64,000 bases of DNA, taken from contig NZ_CP073013.1 of NCBI RefSeq assembly GCF_020694005.1, positions 1,994,578-2,058,577 on the forward strand. The letters are read 5' to 3'. Shown here piece after piece: positions 26,187 through 35,404 of this stretch. The position numbers and the translations under genes were made by a program. The notes beneath the pieces are model-generated. The model worked only from the letters and a program-made list of their open reading frames with translations, searched no databases and had not been told where the DNA came from. Within the stretch, counting starts at the first letter, position 1. Each line of letters begins with the position of its first letter. Source of the stretch: Marinomonas profundi. Its GTDB lineage: Bacteria > Pseudomonadota > Gammaproteobacteria > Pseudomonadales > Marinomonadaceae.

Positions 26187-26312
26187 CCGCACGCTCGGTT
26201 TTTTAATTTATTGGGCTGTGGGAAATAAGAAAATACCATAAAATCAGTGTGTTATAGAAACTCATATGGAAATTAAAAACAGTGTAGATGCGCATGCGCA
26301 CTATTAAAATGT
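26187..26312 (+). repeat. repeat R2, second copy of the attI-like repeat
   Basis: A direct-orientation copy of 19384-19516, identical over its final 49 bases and diverged before that. It sits about 80 bases beyond the last attC and immediately before the ParD/RelE pair, so R1 and R2 bracket the array. Confidence 0.75.
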
Positions 26313-26316
26313 CAGC

Positions 26317-26607
26317 TCAGAAGGTATTTTTCACATCACGATAAAAATTTTCATGAGAACCTAGAGCCATAAGTTCGAGAGTAACGGTACCATCTTCGTA
26401 GCTATAACCAAGTAATGTGAGTTGTTTTACCATCTTAAATTTGTATACGCGAAGGAAGTATAAAACGCCTTTTTTCTGTTGCCCTAGAAGCGGATCTTCA
26501 ATCAATTCTCTGATTGCCTTATCTAGATCCGTCTTTTGGTTTTTATGTAGCTTTTTGACTGCTTTTTGAAATGTAGGAGTTTGAAGAACCTGAGTAATTT
26601 TAGCCAA
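26317..26607 (-). CDS. RelE/ParE superfamily toxin
   Basis: The toxin is 96 residues long if translated from the TTG at 26607, which overlaps the antitoxin stop (TTGGCTAA). The longer open frame upstream lies inside the antitoxin gene. The sequence (PTFQKAVKKLHKNQKTDLDKAI ... ALGSHENFYRDVKN) is of the RelE/ParE fold. It would cleave mRNA or inhibit gyrase; the class is uncertain. It reads towards the repeat R2. Confidence 0.75.
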   Translation of the reverse strand: MAKITQVLQTPTFQKAVKKLHKNQKTDLDKAIRELIEDPLLGQQKKGVLYFLRVYKFKMVKQLTLLGYSYEDGTVTLELMALGSHENFYRDVKNTF

Positions 26608-26821
26608 AATTATATGCCTCAAGCTTTCCGGCTTCTTTTTCTGCTTTGGCAATGATAGCTTGTTTAACGAACTCGTAAGGTAAATCAGGGTTATCTTCCA
26701 TGATTTCACCAATTTTAGCCCAGTGTTCAATTTGTTTCGGCGTTGTACGGTTTAGAGCTTTAGCCATAATAGCGGCTTTATCAACTAAATCTTGGTCGAG
26801 ACGAATACTTGCAGTAGACAT
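26600..26821 (-). CDS. ParD-like antitoxin
   Basis: This 73-residue protein (MSTASIRLDQDLVDKAAIMA, then RTTPKQIEHWAKIGEIMEDN) resembles the ParD-like antitoxin family with an RHH-type N-terminus. AAGGAG lies in front of the ATG. It overlaps the toxin gene by eight bases. Upstream, an inverted repeat (CACATT and AAATGTG) near 26866-26883 is a possible operator. No attC could be recognised next to this pair. Confidence 0.75.
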   Translation of the reverse strand: MSTASIRLDQDLVDKAAIMAKALNRTTPKQIEHWAKIGEIMEDNPDLPYEFVKQAIIAKAEKEAGKLEAYNFG

Positions 26822-27121
26822 AATAAAATCTCCTTAATGTAGTATAAAAAATTGTAGCGTATTGCCACATTTGTAGCAATGTGAATCATAGTAAAGCGCT
26901 GCAAGAGACCTCTCAATGTCACGCATTTTACAGAGAAAAATAACGGCCAGTGCTCTAGTCGGCTCCTAATTAGTCGACATCGTTGCTCAATGGGGCTTTT
27001 GGCTTTTGAGCCAGTTCTCAATTAAATGCCGTACCGCCGCAAATTATCTATTACAGCCATGTGAAGCGTGGTAAAAAAAGAGCATCGCTTCAGCCTTAGA
27101 TAATTGTCATTGGGAGATAAA
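26822..27121. other. intergenic stretch with an AraC gene relic
   Basis: This holds the promoter side of the ParD/RelE pair, the relic at 26973-27022 and the leader of the acetyltransferase gene. No other coding signal is seen. Confidence 0.5.
26973..27022 (+). pseudogene. relic of an AraC gene resembling the eutR 3' end
   Basis: About 50 bases translate as VDIVAQWGFWLLSQFS, matching VSDIAAQWGFWHLSQFS of eutR (18909-18963), with the run CAATGGGGCTTTTGGC identical at the DNA level. Flanking sequence has stops in this frame. It is in the same orientation as eutR, on the opposite side of the integron block. Confidence 0.7.
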
Positions 27122-27628
27122 ATGAGCATCCAAATTCGTCCCGCTGAGATTGATGACCTACCTGCGTTAACCGATCTTTATAATCACTACATAGTGAACA
27201 CGGCCACGACCTTTGATATAGAGCCTTACACACTAGAAGGCCGAGCGGTTTGGTTTTCGCAATTTGCGACAACAGGTCGACATCGTTTATTGGTGGTGGA
27301 ACAAGACGGCGAGATCCTTGGCTATGCTTGCAGCGGTCAATTTAAGCCCAAACGCGCCTACGAAACCTCAGTCGAAGTCAGTATTTACCTAAAACCCGAG
27401 ACAAAAGGCCGAGGCTTGGGAACCGCTTTATACATCGAGTTGTTCGAGCAATTGGCAACAGAAGACGTGCATCGCGCTTATGCAGGCATCACCTTACCCA
27501 ACGAAGCCTCCCGCATTATCCACGAAAAATTCGGCTTTGAATCCGTGGGTATCTATCTAGAAGTAGGCCGCAAATTTGGCCAATACTGGGACGTGGAATG
27601 GTTTGAGAAAGAAGTGGGGAGTGATTAG
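27122..27628 (+). CDS. GNAT acetyltransferase, phosphinothricin/methionine-sulfoximine type
   Basis: This 168-residue protein runs from ATG 27122 with GGGAG upstream; the frame begins a few codons earlier without a better signal. The sequence IRPAEIDDLPALTDLYNHYIVNTATTF and the acetyl-CoA loop KPETKGRGLGTALYIEL are characteristic of the Pat/YncA group, which acetylates phosphinothricin or methionine sulfoximine. The last 15 codons lie in the 205-bp direct repeat that also occurs at 28476. Confidence 0.85.
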   Translation: MSIQIRPAEIDDLPALTDLYNHYIVNTATTFDIEPYTLEGRAVWFSQFATTGRHRLLVVEQDGEILGYACSGQFKPKRAYETSVEVSIYLKPETKGRGLGTALYIELFEQLATEDVHRAYAGITLPNEASRIIHEKFGFESVGIYLEVGRKFGQYWDVEWFEKEVGSD

Positions 27629-27787
27629 AAAATAATAATGACTTATTAACCTAGGTTAATTCCTTCTCGTCTGTGCTGCTGTAATCTTAACGGTATTCCG
27701 TATTGATTATTTAAGGGCGTCGGTTATGCCACTATCATCCAGCCTACAAAATTATCTATCTGACCTAGGTTTGGCTGTACCTGAGCC
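27583..27787 (+). repeat. 205-bp direct repeat, left copy
   Basis: It covers the end of the acetyltransferase gene, the following intergenic region and the first codons of an arylamine N-acetyltransferase gene. It matches 28476-28680 over exactly the same length with about 14 differences (roughly 93% identical). Confidence 0.95.
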
Positions 27788-27806
27788 TTGGCGTTATGCT
27801 ACTTGA
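27726..27806 (+). pseudogene. truncated start of an arylamine N-acetyltransferase gene
   Basis: It begins MPLSSSLQNYLSDLGLAVPE, like the intact gene at 28619, but after about 21 codons continues into foreign sequence (PWRYAT) and stops. The break coincides with a TTGGCGTTATGC attC-like end. Confidence 0.8.
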
Positions 27807-27839
27807 CAGGACCTGTTAACTGGTGCTATTAATAGCACC
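27803..27839 (+). promoter_or_regulatory. promoter and operator of the Phd/ParE pair
   Basis: TTGACA (27803-27808) and TATTAA (27827-27832) are 18 bases apart. The -10 is embedded in a perfect palindrome, GGTGCTATT/AATAGCACC (27822-27839). That is a typical autorepressed toxin-antitoxin promoter. Confidence 0.75.
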
Positions 27840-27862
27840 AAATCGTTGACTAGGTAATCACT

Positions 27863-28132
27863 ATGCAAGTGAAATTTTCCGAGGATGTCATTCCTCTATC
27901 AGACCTGAAGATCAATCCCGGAAAGGTGGTTGGTCGAGCGCAAGATACGCATCGCCCAATCCTGCTCACCAGCCGTGGCCGCGGCATAGCTGTTGTTCAG
28001 GGACTGGAGGATTATGAGAGAGCCGCGGAGGAATTGCGGTTCGTAAAGGCGGTGGCGCAGGGGCTTATGGATGTTCGCGAGGGCAACACCATATCGTTGG
28101 AGGACGCCAGAAAAACGTTGGGCATCGAGTAA
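27863..28132 (+). CDS. Phd/YefM family antitoxin
   Basis: The 89-residue antitoxin has the Phd/YefM N-terminal DNA-binding fold (DVIPLSDLKINPGKVVGRA, then RPILLTSRGRGIAVVQGLEDYE) and an acidic toxin-binding C-terminus. The toxin gene starts on the base after the stop codon. The palindrome at 27822 is the likely operator. The pair lies between the 205-bp direct repeats and next to attC-like ends, so it is probably a displaced integron cassette. Confidence 0.92.
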   Translation: MQVKFSEDVIPLSDLKINPGKVVGRAQDTHRPILLTSRGRGIAVVQGLEDYERAAEELRFVKAVAQGLMDVREGNTISLEDARKTLGIE

Positions 28133-28432
28133 ATGGAATTACGTATCGCACAGTCCGCGCTTGAGGACTTACAGGCTATTCAGGAGTATTACAAAGAGCA
28201 GGATGTGCCACATATCGGTGATGCTTTCGTGGCTGCTATCCTGGGGCATTGTGGAGTGCTTCAAATCCACCCTGATGCTGGCCGAGTTGTTCCTGAATTC
28301 AACATGGATCATATTCGCGAATTGATTCACGCGCCGTTTCGAGTTGTCTATCTCAGGCAGGCTAAAGAGGTTATGCTCATACGAGTCTGGCGGAGTGAGA
28401 GGCAGCTCGAATTACCAGCAAACGAAACATAA
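28133..28432 (+). CDS. ParE/RelE family toxin
   Basis: This 99-residue toxin (RIAQSALEDLQAIQEYYKEQ ... RVVYLRQAKEVMLIRVWRSER) is of the ParE-like fold and is immediately downstream of its Phd antitoxin. ParE members poison DNA gyrase; the target here is inferred. Downstream, ATAACCAAGCC and CTAACAAGACACCC resemble the left half of an attC that is cut off at the 28476 repeat border. Confidence 0.9.
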   Translation: MELRIAQSALEDLQAIQEYYKEQDVPHIGDAFVAAILGHCGVLQIHPDAGRVVPEFNMDHIRELIHAPFRVVYLRQAKEVMLIRVWRSERQLELPANET

Positions 28433-28475
28433 CCAAGCCATGCACAAAAGACTAACAAGACACCCGCACAAACTT

Positions 28476-28680
28476 ATACTGGGACGTGGAATGGTTTGAG
28501 AAAGAAGTGGGGAGTGCTTAGAAAATAACAATGACGAATTAACCTAGGTTAATTCCTTCTCACCTGTGCTGCTGTAATCTTAACGGTATTCCGTATTGAT
28601 TATTTAAGGGAGTCGGTTATGTCTCTATCATCCAGTTTGCAGAACTATCTATCTGACCTAGGTTTGGCTGTACCTGAGCC
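28476..28680 (+). repeat. 205-bp direct repeat, right copy
   Basis: This is the partner of 27583-27787. It carries a second tail of the GNAT gene, the intergenic region and the first codons of the intact arylamine N-acetyltransferase gene. Confidence 0.95.
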
Positions 28681-29464
28681 ATTGAATATTGAGTTTGTGC
28701 GTCAGTTGCAGTCGGCGCATGTGGCGCGTTATAGCTTTAATAGTTTGGCGGTGGTGTTGGGCGAAGAGATTTCGTTGGAGCTTGAGGCTATCAGTGAAAA
28801 AATAGTGACGCGAGGTTTGGGCGGTTATTGTTTCGAGCATAACAAGCTGACGTTTGAGCTATTAAAAGCCTTGGGTTATGACGTACAGCTTAAGTTGGCG
28901 AGAGTGCTGAATAATAATCTCGAACGAGAGGCGGGCCGAACGCATCGGGTGACCTTGTTAACGTTCGAAGGGGTGAGTTATTTGGTGGATACCGGCTTTG
29001 GTGGCAATGGGCCGATTGCGCCATTGAGGTTAGATATCAACACGCAACAAGTGGCTGGTTTAGATCGTTATCGTTTATTGGCTAAAAGCAATGGCGAGTA
29101 CGATCTTCAAGTAATGAAGGGCGATGACTATTTCACCCTTTATCGTTTTGATAATGCGACTTATACGGATGCAGATTGTGAACTAGGGCATTTTTATTCT
29201 CATAAAAACTCCAATGCGGTGTTTCTAAAGAACCTGATGGTGACCTTGAAAAAGCAAGATCAGACAGTCGCTTTGGTGAATGCTGAATTGACGGTACGAG
29301 ATCAACATAAAGAGCAAAAGTATGTGATTGAAACCCCAGAAACACTGGGGAATGTTTTAAAATCTGAGTTTGATATTACCCTTGAACCTGTTGTGGTCGA
29401 ACACCTATTTGATCGTTTTGTGGCGCCAATCATAACCGACCATAAAGCAAGGGCGAGATCATGA
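28619..29464 (+). CDS. nat: arylamine N-acetyltransferase
   Basis: The 281-residue enzyme moves acetyl groups from acetyl-CoA to arylamines, hydrazines or similar acceptors. The Cys-His-Asp triad is visible: Cys71 in GGYCFEHN, His in GRTHRVTLL, Asp in VDTGFGGNGPIAPL. It overlaps the DMT transporter gene by four bases (ATGA), so it belongs to a nat-DMT-Crp operon. A truncated twin of its 5' end is at 27726. Confidence 0.93.
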   Translation: MSLSSSLQNYLSDLGLAVPEPLNIEFVRQLQSAHVARYSFNSLAVVLGEEISLELEAISEKIVTRGLGGYCFEHNKLTFELLKALGYDVQLKLARVLNNNLEREAGRTHRVTLLTFEGVSYLVDTGFGGNGPIAPLRLDINTQQVAGLDRYRLLAKSNGEYDLQVMKGDDYFTLYRFDNATYTDADCELGHFYSHKNSNAVFLKNLMVTLKKQDQTVALVNAELTVRDQHKEQKYVIETPETLGNVLKSEFDITLEPVVVEHLFDRFVAPIITDHKARARS

Positions 29465-30435
29465 GTGCGTTATTGACCTTACTTCTGTGGGCTTGGTTGA
29501 TGGCATCGTCTTTTATCGTATCGGCTCATATGGTCAACTACGCCAGTCCGATTGCCACGTCTACGTTTCGATTTTTATTGGCGATGTTGATTATGTTACC
29601 TGCGTTATTGTTCAGTTGGCAGCGGGCTAAGTTGAATAAAACCGCGCAGTTTAAGGCGCTGTTTACTTCGCGTCAGCGGCTTTTTCATTATGTGGTGATA
29701 AGCGGTGCGCTGGTGGGATTTTTTATTGGGTTATTTGTGGCGTTGCAGTCGACCACGCCGTTGCATACATCGGTTTTGTATACGCTGGTTCCCTTAATTG
29801 GTGTGGTGATAGCGAGGGTGTGGCTCAAGGAAGTCGCGCCTTTATGGCGAGTAATGGGCTTTGTGCTGGGGTCTATCGGTGCGATGACGGTGTTGTTTGC
29901 CACACAAGGTTTTTCTACCCAAGGCTTTTCTGTACAAGATAACGACGGATTTCAGTGGCATTCGGGCGATTATATTTTTGTGGGTGCGTGTTTCTTATTG
30001 GCCTTGCATGTGGTGTCGGTACAAAAGTGGGGGCGTTCGTTAGGTGCCTTGTCTGGTGCTTTTATGATTATGCTGTTCGGCACGTTTTGGTTGTTGCCTA
30101 TCGCTTTGATTTGGGGCGAGCTTGACCAGGTGCAATGGTCGATGTCGGGATTTTGGGTAAATGTTTTGTATTTAACGGTCTTTACCACCTTGTTTACCTT
30201 TGTGTTGCAGCAGCGTTTGGTGATGACGGTGGGGGCAAGTCGGCTGCTTGCCATCTCCTATACGATACCCGTTTGGGTGGCGTTATTTACGGCGCTGTCG
30301 CAATCTCGTTTAGCCAGTCTGGCGGATTGGCCTTTCATGACGGGTATTGTATGTTTAGGTCTCGCCCTTTTTCTTATTGATGGCAATGTAAGCAAGGTAA
30401 AGATCGCCGATGGATCGCATTCAACTGCAAACTAG
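29461..30435 (+). CDS. EamA/DMT family transporter
   Basis: This 324-residue inner-membrane protein has about ten hydrophobic helices in two EamA-type halves (SSFIVSAHMVNYASPIATSTFRF at the start and LLAISYTIPVWVALF near the end). It is probably a metabolite or drug exporter. It overlaps nat upstream and the Crp-like gene downstream by 26 bases, so all three are cotranscribed. The substrate is unknown, although linkage to nat could mean an aromatic amine or its acetylated form. Confidence 0.88.
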   Translation: MSALLTLLLWAWLMASSFIVSAHMVNYASPIATSTFRFLLAMLIMLPALLFSWQRAKLNKTAQFKALFTSRQRLFHYVVISGALVGFFIGLFVALQSTTPLHTSVLYTLVPLIGVVIARVWLKEVAPLWRVMGFVLGSIGAMTVLFATQGFSTQGFSVQDNDGFQWHSGDYIFVGACFLLALHVVSVQKWGRSLGALSGAFMIMLFGTFWLLPIALIWGELDQVQWSMSGFWVNVLYLTVFTTLFTFVLQQRLVMTVGASRLLAISYTIPVWVALFTALSQSRLASLADWPFMTGIVCLGLALFLIDGNVSKVKIADGSHSTAN

Positions 30436-31015
30436 TTTTGAATCTTATTTTAATGCATTAGGTTATGAGATTGATTGGCAACGGCTGACGGTGCCAATGG
30501 ATGTTCATCTGGTCCGAAAAGGCGATTATCTGTTTCAGCAGGGGGATTTTGCGAATCGTTTGTACTTTTTGCATTCTGGCTTGGTACGTTACGTGAGTGT
30601 GTCCGACGAGGGGAAAGAGTTCACCCAAACCTTTGCTAAAAGCCCGAGAATCATTGGTTCGACTAAGGCGATGGTGATGGAAACGCGTGCTTTGTTTGGC
30701 ATACAGGCCTTAGACGATTGCATGATCACGTCTTTTCCTTGGAACGCTTTTTATGCGCAAATGCGCCATGATACGGGCTTTTTAGAATGCTACGCTAAAT
30801 TCCTAGAGCGTATTTTCATTACTAAAGAAGAGCGCGAAAATGCCTTTGTAAAACACTCCGCAGAGCGTCGTTATCTAGAGTTTTGTGCGACGTATCCAGA
30901 ATTGAAAAACACCATCCCACAACAACAGATTGCCTCTTATATTGGTATTACCCCTGTGGCACTGAGTCGTATTCGGCAAAAACTCAAGTTGAATCGCGGA
31001 GGAGCTTTTCCTTAA
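30410..31015 (+). CDS. Crp/Fnr family regulator
   Basis: This 201-residue protein has a cyclic-nucleotide-binding fold (LVRKGDYLFQQGDFANRLYFLHSGLVRYV) and a C-terminal HTH (QQQIASYIGITPVALSRIRQKLK). No Fnr-type cysteine cluster is seen. It starts inside the end of the transporter gene. Its own 3' end overlaps by 32 bases the 3' end of the convergent LysR gene. It may control the nat operon. Confidence 0.85.
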   Translation: MDRIQLQTSFESYFNALGYEIDWQRLTVPMDVHLVRKGDYLFQQGDFANRLYFLHSGLVRYVSVSDEGKEFTQTFAKSPRIIGSTKAMVMETRALFGIQALDDCMITSFPWNAFYAQMRHDTGFLECYAKFLERIFITKEERENAFVKHSAERRYLEFCATYPELKNTIPQQQIASYIGITPVALSRIRQKLKLNRGGAFP

Positions 31016-32207
31016 TGGTTAATGTCAGTTCTTCAATGAAGGTTTGAATTAGGGTGGATTGTCGTTCTCTATGTAAGGTGATGCCCAGTGTGCATTCTGG
31101 GTTGGGTAAGCGAATGGGAATTTGTTTCAAGCGCGGGTTGAGTTGTTTGATGTTCCAGTCGTCGTAGAAGAGTAGGGCGATGGCGTCGCTGTGAATAACC
31201 AGTTCTTCTGACGAGGCAAAGGTGAGCATTTCCAAAGCTTGAATGGGCGGTTTGTTGTCGATGCTATGGAATAAGCTTTCGAAGTAGTCTCGAATCGGGG
31301 TGCCATGGCGCGCGACAATCCAGCGTTCATTGGTTAAATCATTAAGCGTTTTCGCGTAGTCATGAACTGGGTGATCGGCTCGTGCGATCAAGGCATATTG
31401 CACGTCTAATAAGGGCAGTTCTATTAATTCTGGATGAATCGGGCCTTTTCGCATCAGTCCTAAAAAGCAATCTATTTCCCCTTGGCGTAGGGCGTTTGCC
31501 AGCATGTGATAGGGGCCTTGCATGGCTTGCAGGCGAATTCTTGGGTGTTGTTTGAATAAAGAGGCAAAGGCCACTGGCACTATGTCTTGGCAAGAAAAGG
31601 ACAACATGCCGACCGATAATCGTCCCGTTAGCTCGTTGGGCAAGGATTGCAGGGTGTGTTGGAGGGATTGCGCCACGGGGGAAACTCTAAGGTACAAGGA
31701 AGCAAGTTGTTTGGCGGCTGTTTGTGGGATCAAGCCATGGCGAGCGCGTGCGAAGAGTGGCTGTTGCACCATGTTTTCGATTTCTTTCAAGGTTTTACTG
31801 ACCGCGGGTTGGGTCATGCCAAGCGTCTGCGCGGCCACTGAGGCGCTGCCGACTCTTACCACGGCGTCAATCACCATTAGGTGTCGCCATTCCACATAGG
31901 CGTTTAATTTTAGTAAGGCGCTGACGTCATGTTGTAAATGACGCTCTGTGTCAGCAATGGCTTGTAAAACAGCGTTGCAGGAAGAAATCACCACTTCGCC
32001 TTCTGCGGTTGGTTCTGCGCCACTCCAGCCACGGGTAAAAAGACTAATTTGCAGGGCTTGTTCCGCCTGTGATAAGGCGCGCGAAATACTGGGTTGGCTC
32101 AAATTTAATGACAGGCTGGCGTCTTTTTCGGTGCCTTTTTTCATGATCTCGGTAATCACACGGCACTGTTTAAGCGTCAGTGGAAAGTTTGAATTAAGCT
32201 TGTTCAT
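30984..32207 (-). CDS. LysR-type regulator with two N-terminal HTH domains
   Basis: At 407 residues it is about 100 longer than normal LysR proteins, because there are two HTH units: residues about 10-75 (LTLKQCRVITEIMKKG ... LSQPSISRALSQAE) and about 105-170 (LMVIDAVVRVGSASVAAQTLG, TQPAVSKTLKEIE). A standard effector domain follows. Its gene is divergent from the LigA/LigB cluster, with the inverted repeat copy C between them, so it is the probable regulator of aromatic degradation here. The effector is unknown. Confidence 0.85.
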   Translation of the reverse strand: MNKLNSNFPLTLKQCRVITEIMKKGTEKDASLSLNLSQPSISRALSQAEQALQISLFTRGWSGAEPTAEGEVVISSCNAVLQAIADTERHLQHDVSALLKLNAYVEWRHLMVIDAVVRVGSASVAAQTLGMTQPAVSKTLKEIENMVQQPLFARARHGLIPQTAAKQLASLYLRVSPVAQSLQHTLQSLPNELTGRLSVGMLSFSCQDIVPVAFASLFKQHPRIRLQAMQGPYHMLANALRQGEIDCFLGLMRKGPIHPELIELPLLDVQYALIARADHPVHDYAKTLNDLTNERWIVARHGTPIRDYFESLFHSIDNKPPIQALEMLTFASSEELVIHSDAIALLFYDDWNIKQLNPRLKQIPIRLPNPECTLGITLHRERQSTLIQTFIEELTLTIKEKLLRDST

Positions 32208-32239
32208 TCGGCGTTCCCCGTTTCCCTATAAAAGAGTGT

Positions 32240-32459
32240 GTCGCAAAACGACTTCCGTCGATCTTGTCACGATTTACCCTGAAAAATAGCATGCCGACAA
32301 AAAAACTCGCTACAAAATACGTCTCGTCGGGCTAAAGCCGCGACCTACAAAAACCAATATAAATCAAATAATTGTAGGCTAAATAGCCTCTCACGCCTGA
32401 TCACGGTCGTACCTTCCTCATCAGGCCTACAAAACTTATCCAGCCTTCGCTGATTACTT
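32240..32459 (-). repeat. interspersed repeat, copy C (full form, inverted)
   Basis: The complement reads the same series of motifs as copy B: GGCCTGATGAGGAAGG/CGTGATCAGGC, GTAGGTCGCGGCTTTAGCCC, TTGTCGGCATGCTATTTTT and AAGATCGACGGAAG. It fills most of the gap between the LysR gene and ligA. The remainder (32460-32610) is AT-rich and must carry the ligA promoter. Confidence 0.85.
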
Positions 32460-32610
32460 TCTGCAATGCGCTGACAATTTAAGATATAACCAAATTTTAA
32501 TCTATATTTTTAAATATGCATATGCCGAATTGATTTTTTCCATATACCTTTGAATGAACAAGATGCGCGCGGTTGTCCCGTTATCTTCTCGATTTTAAGG
32601 TAGGACATGA

Positions 32611-33895
<1,285 letters not shown>

Positions 33896-33896
<1 letters not shown>

Positions 33897-35068
33897 TGGC
33901 GGGTTTTACAGCGAAACCAAAACTGGTTTGCTTGGCGGGTTTGCTGTGTGATGACCGTATGTGGCAGGGTGTCGCCGCGCAATTAGAGCAGGATGCAGAC
34001 GTCGAGATAATGAGCTTTGCCGGCTTTGATGACCTGACGGCTATGGCGCAGCATGTTTTATCAAGCGTAGAGGGCGATTTTGCCTTGGCGGGTCACTCAA
34101 TGGGAGGACGCGTGGCGTTGGAGATTTATCGTCTTGCGCCACAACGTATTACCCATTTAGCGCTATTAAATACGGGTGTTCATCCTAAATCAGACCAAGA
34201 AATCCCCGGGCGTATGCGCTTAATTGACGCCGCAAAAAGCAAGGGTATGCCAGCGTTAGCAAGGCAATGGCTGGTTCCCATGATGTCGCCGAAAGGGCTA
34301 CAAGATGCCGAGTTGATGGCGAACCTCACGCAAATGGTGGAATCTTATTCCGTTGACGACTTTGAAAAGCAAATTCATGCGCTGATCCAGCGTCCCAATG
34401 CTGAAGCGCAGCTTGCACAGATTTCGGTGCCGACTTTGTTGCTTTCTGGCACCCAAGACACCTGGAGCCCGGTTGAGCAGCATCGGCTGATTCAACACAA
34501 AATCGTCGGCAGTGAGTTGGTGGTTATTGAAGACGCTGGGCACATGGCGCCAGTGGAAGCGCCCATACCAGTCGCCAATGCCTTGAAAAGCTGGCTACAA
34601 AAAAGCCGCAAGAGGTTGAGTGAGCAAACGCTGGAATCTATGCTGATTGAGTGGCAATGTCAGAAACTGGTAACGCGCTCTATTAATCTGCTAGACCAAG
34701 GACGCTGGCAAGAGTTGGCGAGTTGTTATGCTGAAGACGGTGTGTTGTATCGCCCTAGTGCGCCGACGGTAAAAATTGCAGGACGTGATGCGATTCTAGA
34801 CTCGTTTACGGCTCGGCCTGCGAAAGAAACGTGCCACGCATTGACGAATTTAGACGCCGATATTATTAATGAAACACATGTTGTTGTAACGTCGAGAGTG
34901 GTGTTGTTTGCAGGCGCTAAAAAAACCGACCCTATTGAAAAAATGGTCCAAGCCAATGCGGATGTTTATATCGGTCGTTTTGTGGATGAAATCAAAAAAA
35001 TCGAGGGTGAATGGTTAATCATCAAGCGGCAAGGGTCGATAGAGCTAAATTACAAAGGTGTTGGTTAA
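33896..35068 (+). CDS. alpha/beta hydrolase fused to an NTF2/SnoaL-like domain
   Basis: The 390-residue protein has an N-terminal alpha/beta hydrolase (residues about 8-235) with the nucleophile in AGHSMGGRVALE, an acid in SGTQDTWSP and His in AGHMAPVE. The C-terminal 130 residues (LVTRSINLLDQGRWQELASCY ... IAGRDAILDSF) look like a SnoaL/NTF2-like domain, as in ring-hydroxylating dioxygenase small subunits. It is one continuous frame, coupled to ligB. A hydrolase beside an extradiol dioxygenase would suit hydrolysis of a ring-cleavage product, but this is inference. Confidence 0.85.
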
Positions 35069-35404
35069 AAGTGGCTTACAGTAGCGAAAAGTGAAGGAAA
35101 GTCGTAATGGCATTTTCTCTGCGTTAAAAAGACGCTATATCAAAATACAATACCCTTTTGGTTAAATTGAACTAGCCAAATTGATGGTGGAAAAACAATA
35201 CTCTAATCAAGGATTGTGATGGAATGGCGGTGTTGGCGAATACCGCGATAAGCAAAAAGCACAGGTCGCTAAAGACCCTGCTTAAATCGTTAAATCAAGA
35301 CAAAGTTTCCAAAAAAATAAGGACGCACCGATAATCCGGCCTGTCCCGCAATAAAAATAAAAAGCCTTCAAGAAAGGCACCACAGCAACATTGGGAGAAC
35401 CTCC
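35069..35404. other. intergenic region between the dioxygenase genes and the TRAP genes
   Basis: There is no coding signal. It holds TTTTGGTTAAATTG...CTAGCCAAA (35157-35180), a possible LysR-type inverted motif, and near 35360-35380 a small hairpin (GCCTT/AAGGC) before the Shine-Dalgarno of dctP. A separate promoter for the TRAP genes is likely here. Confidence 0.4.
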
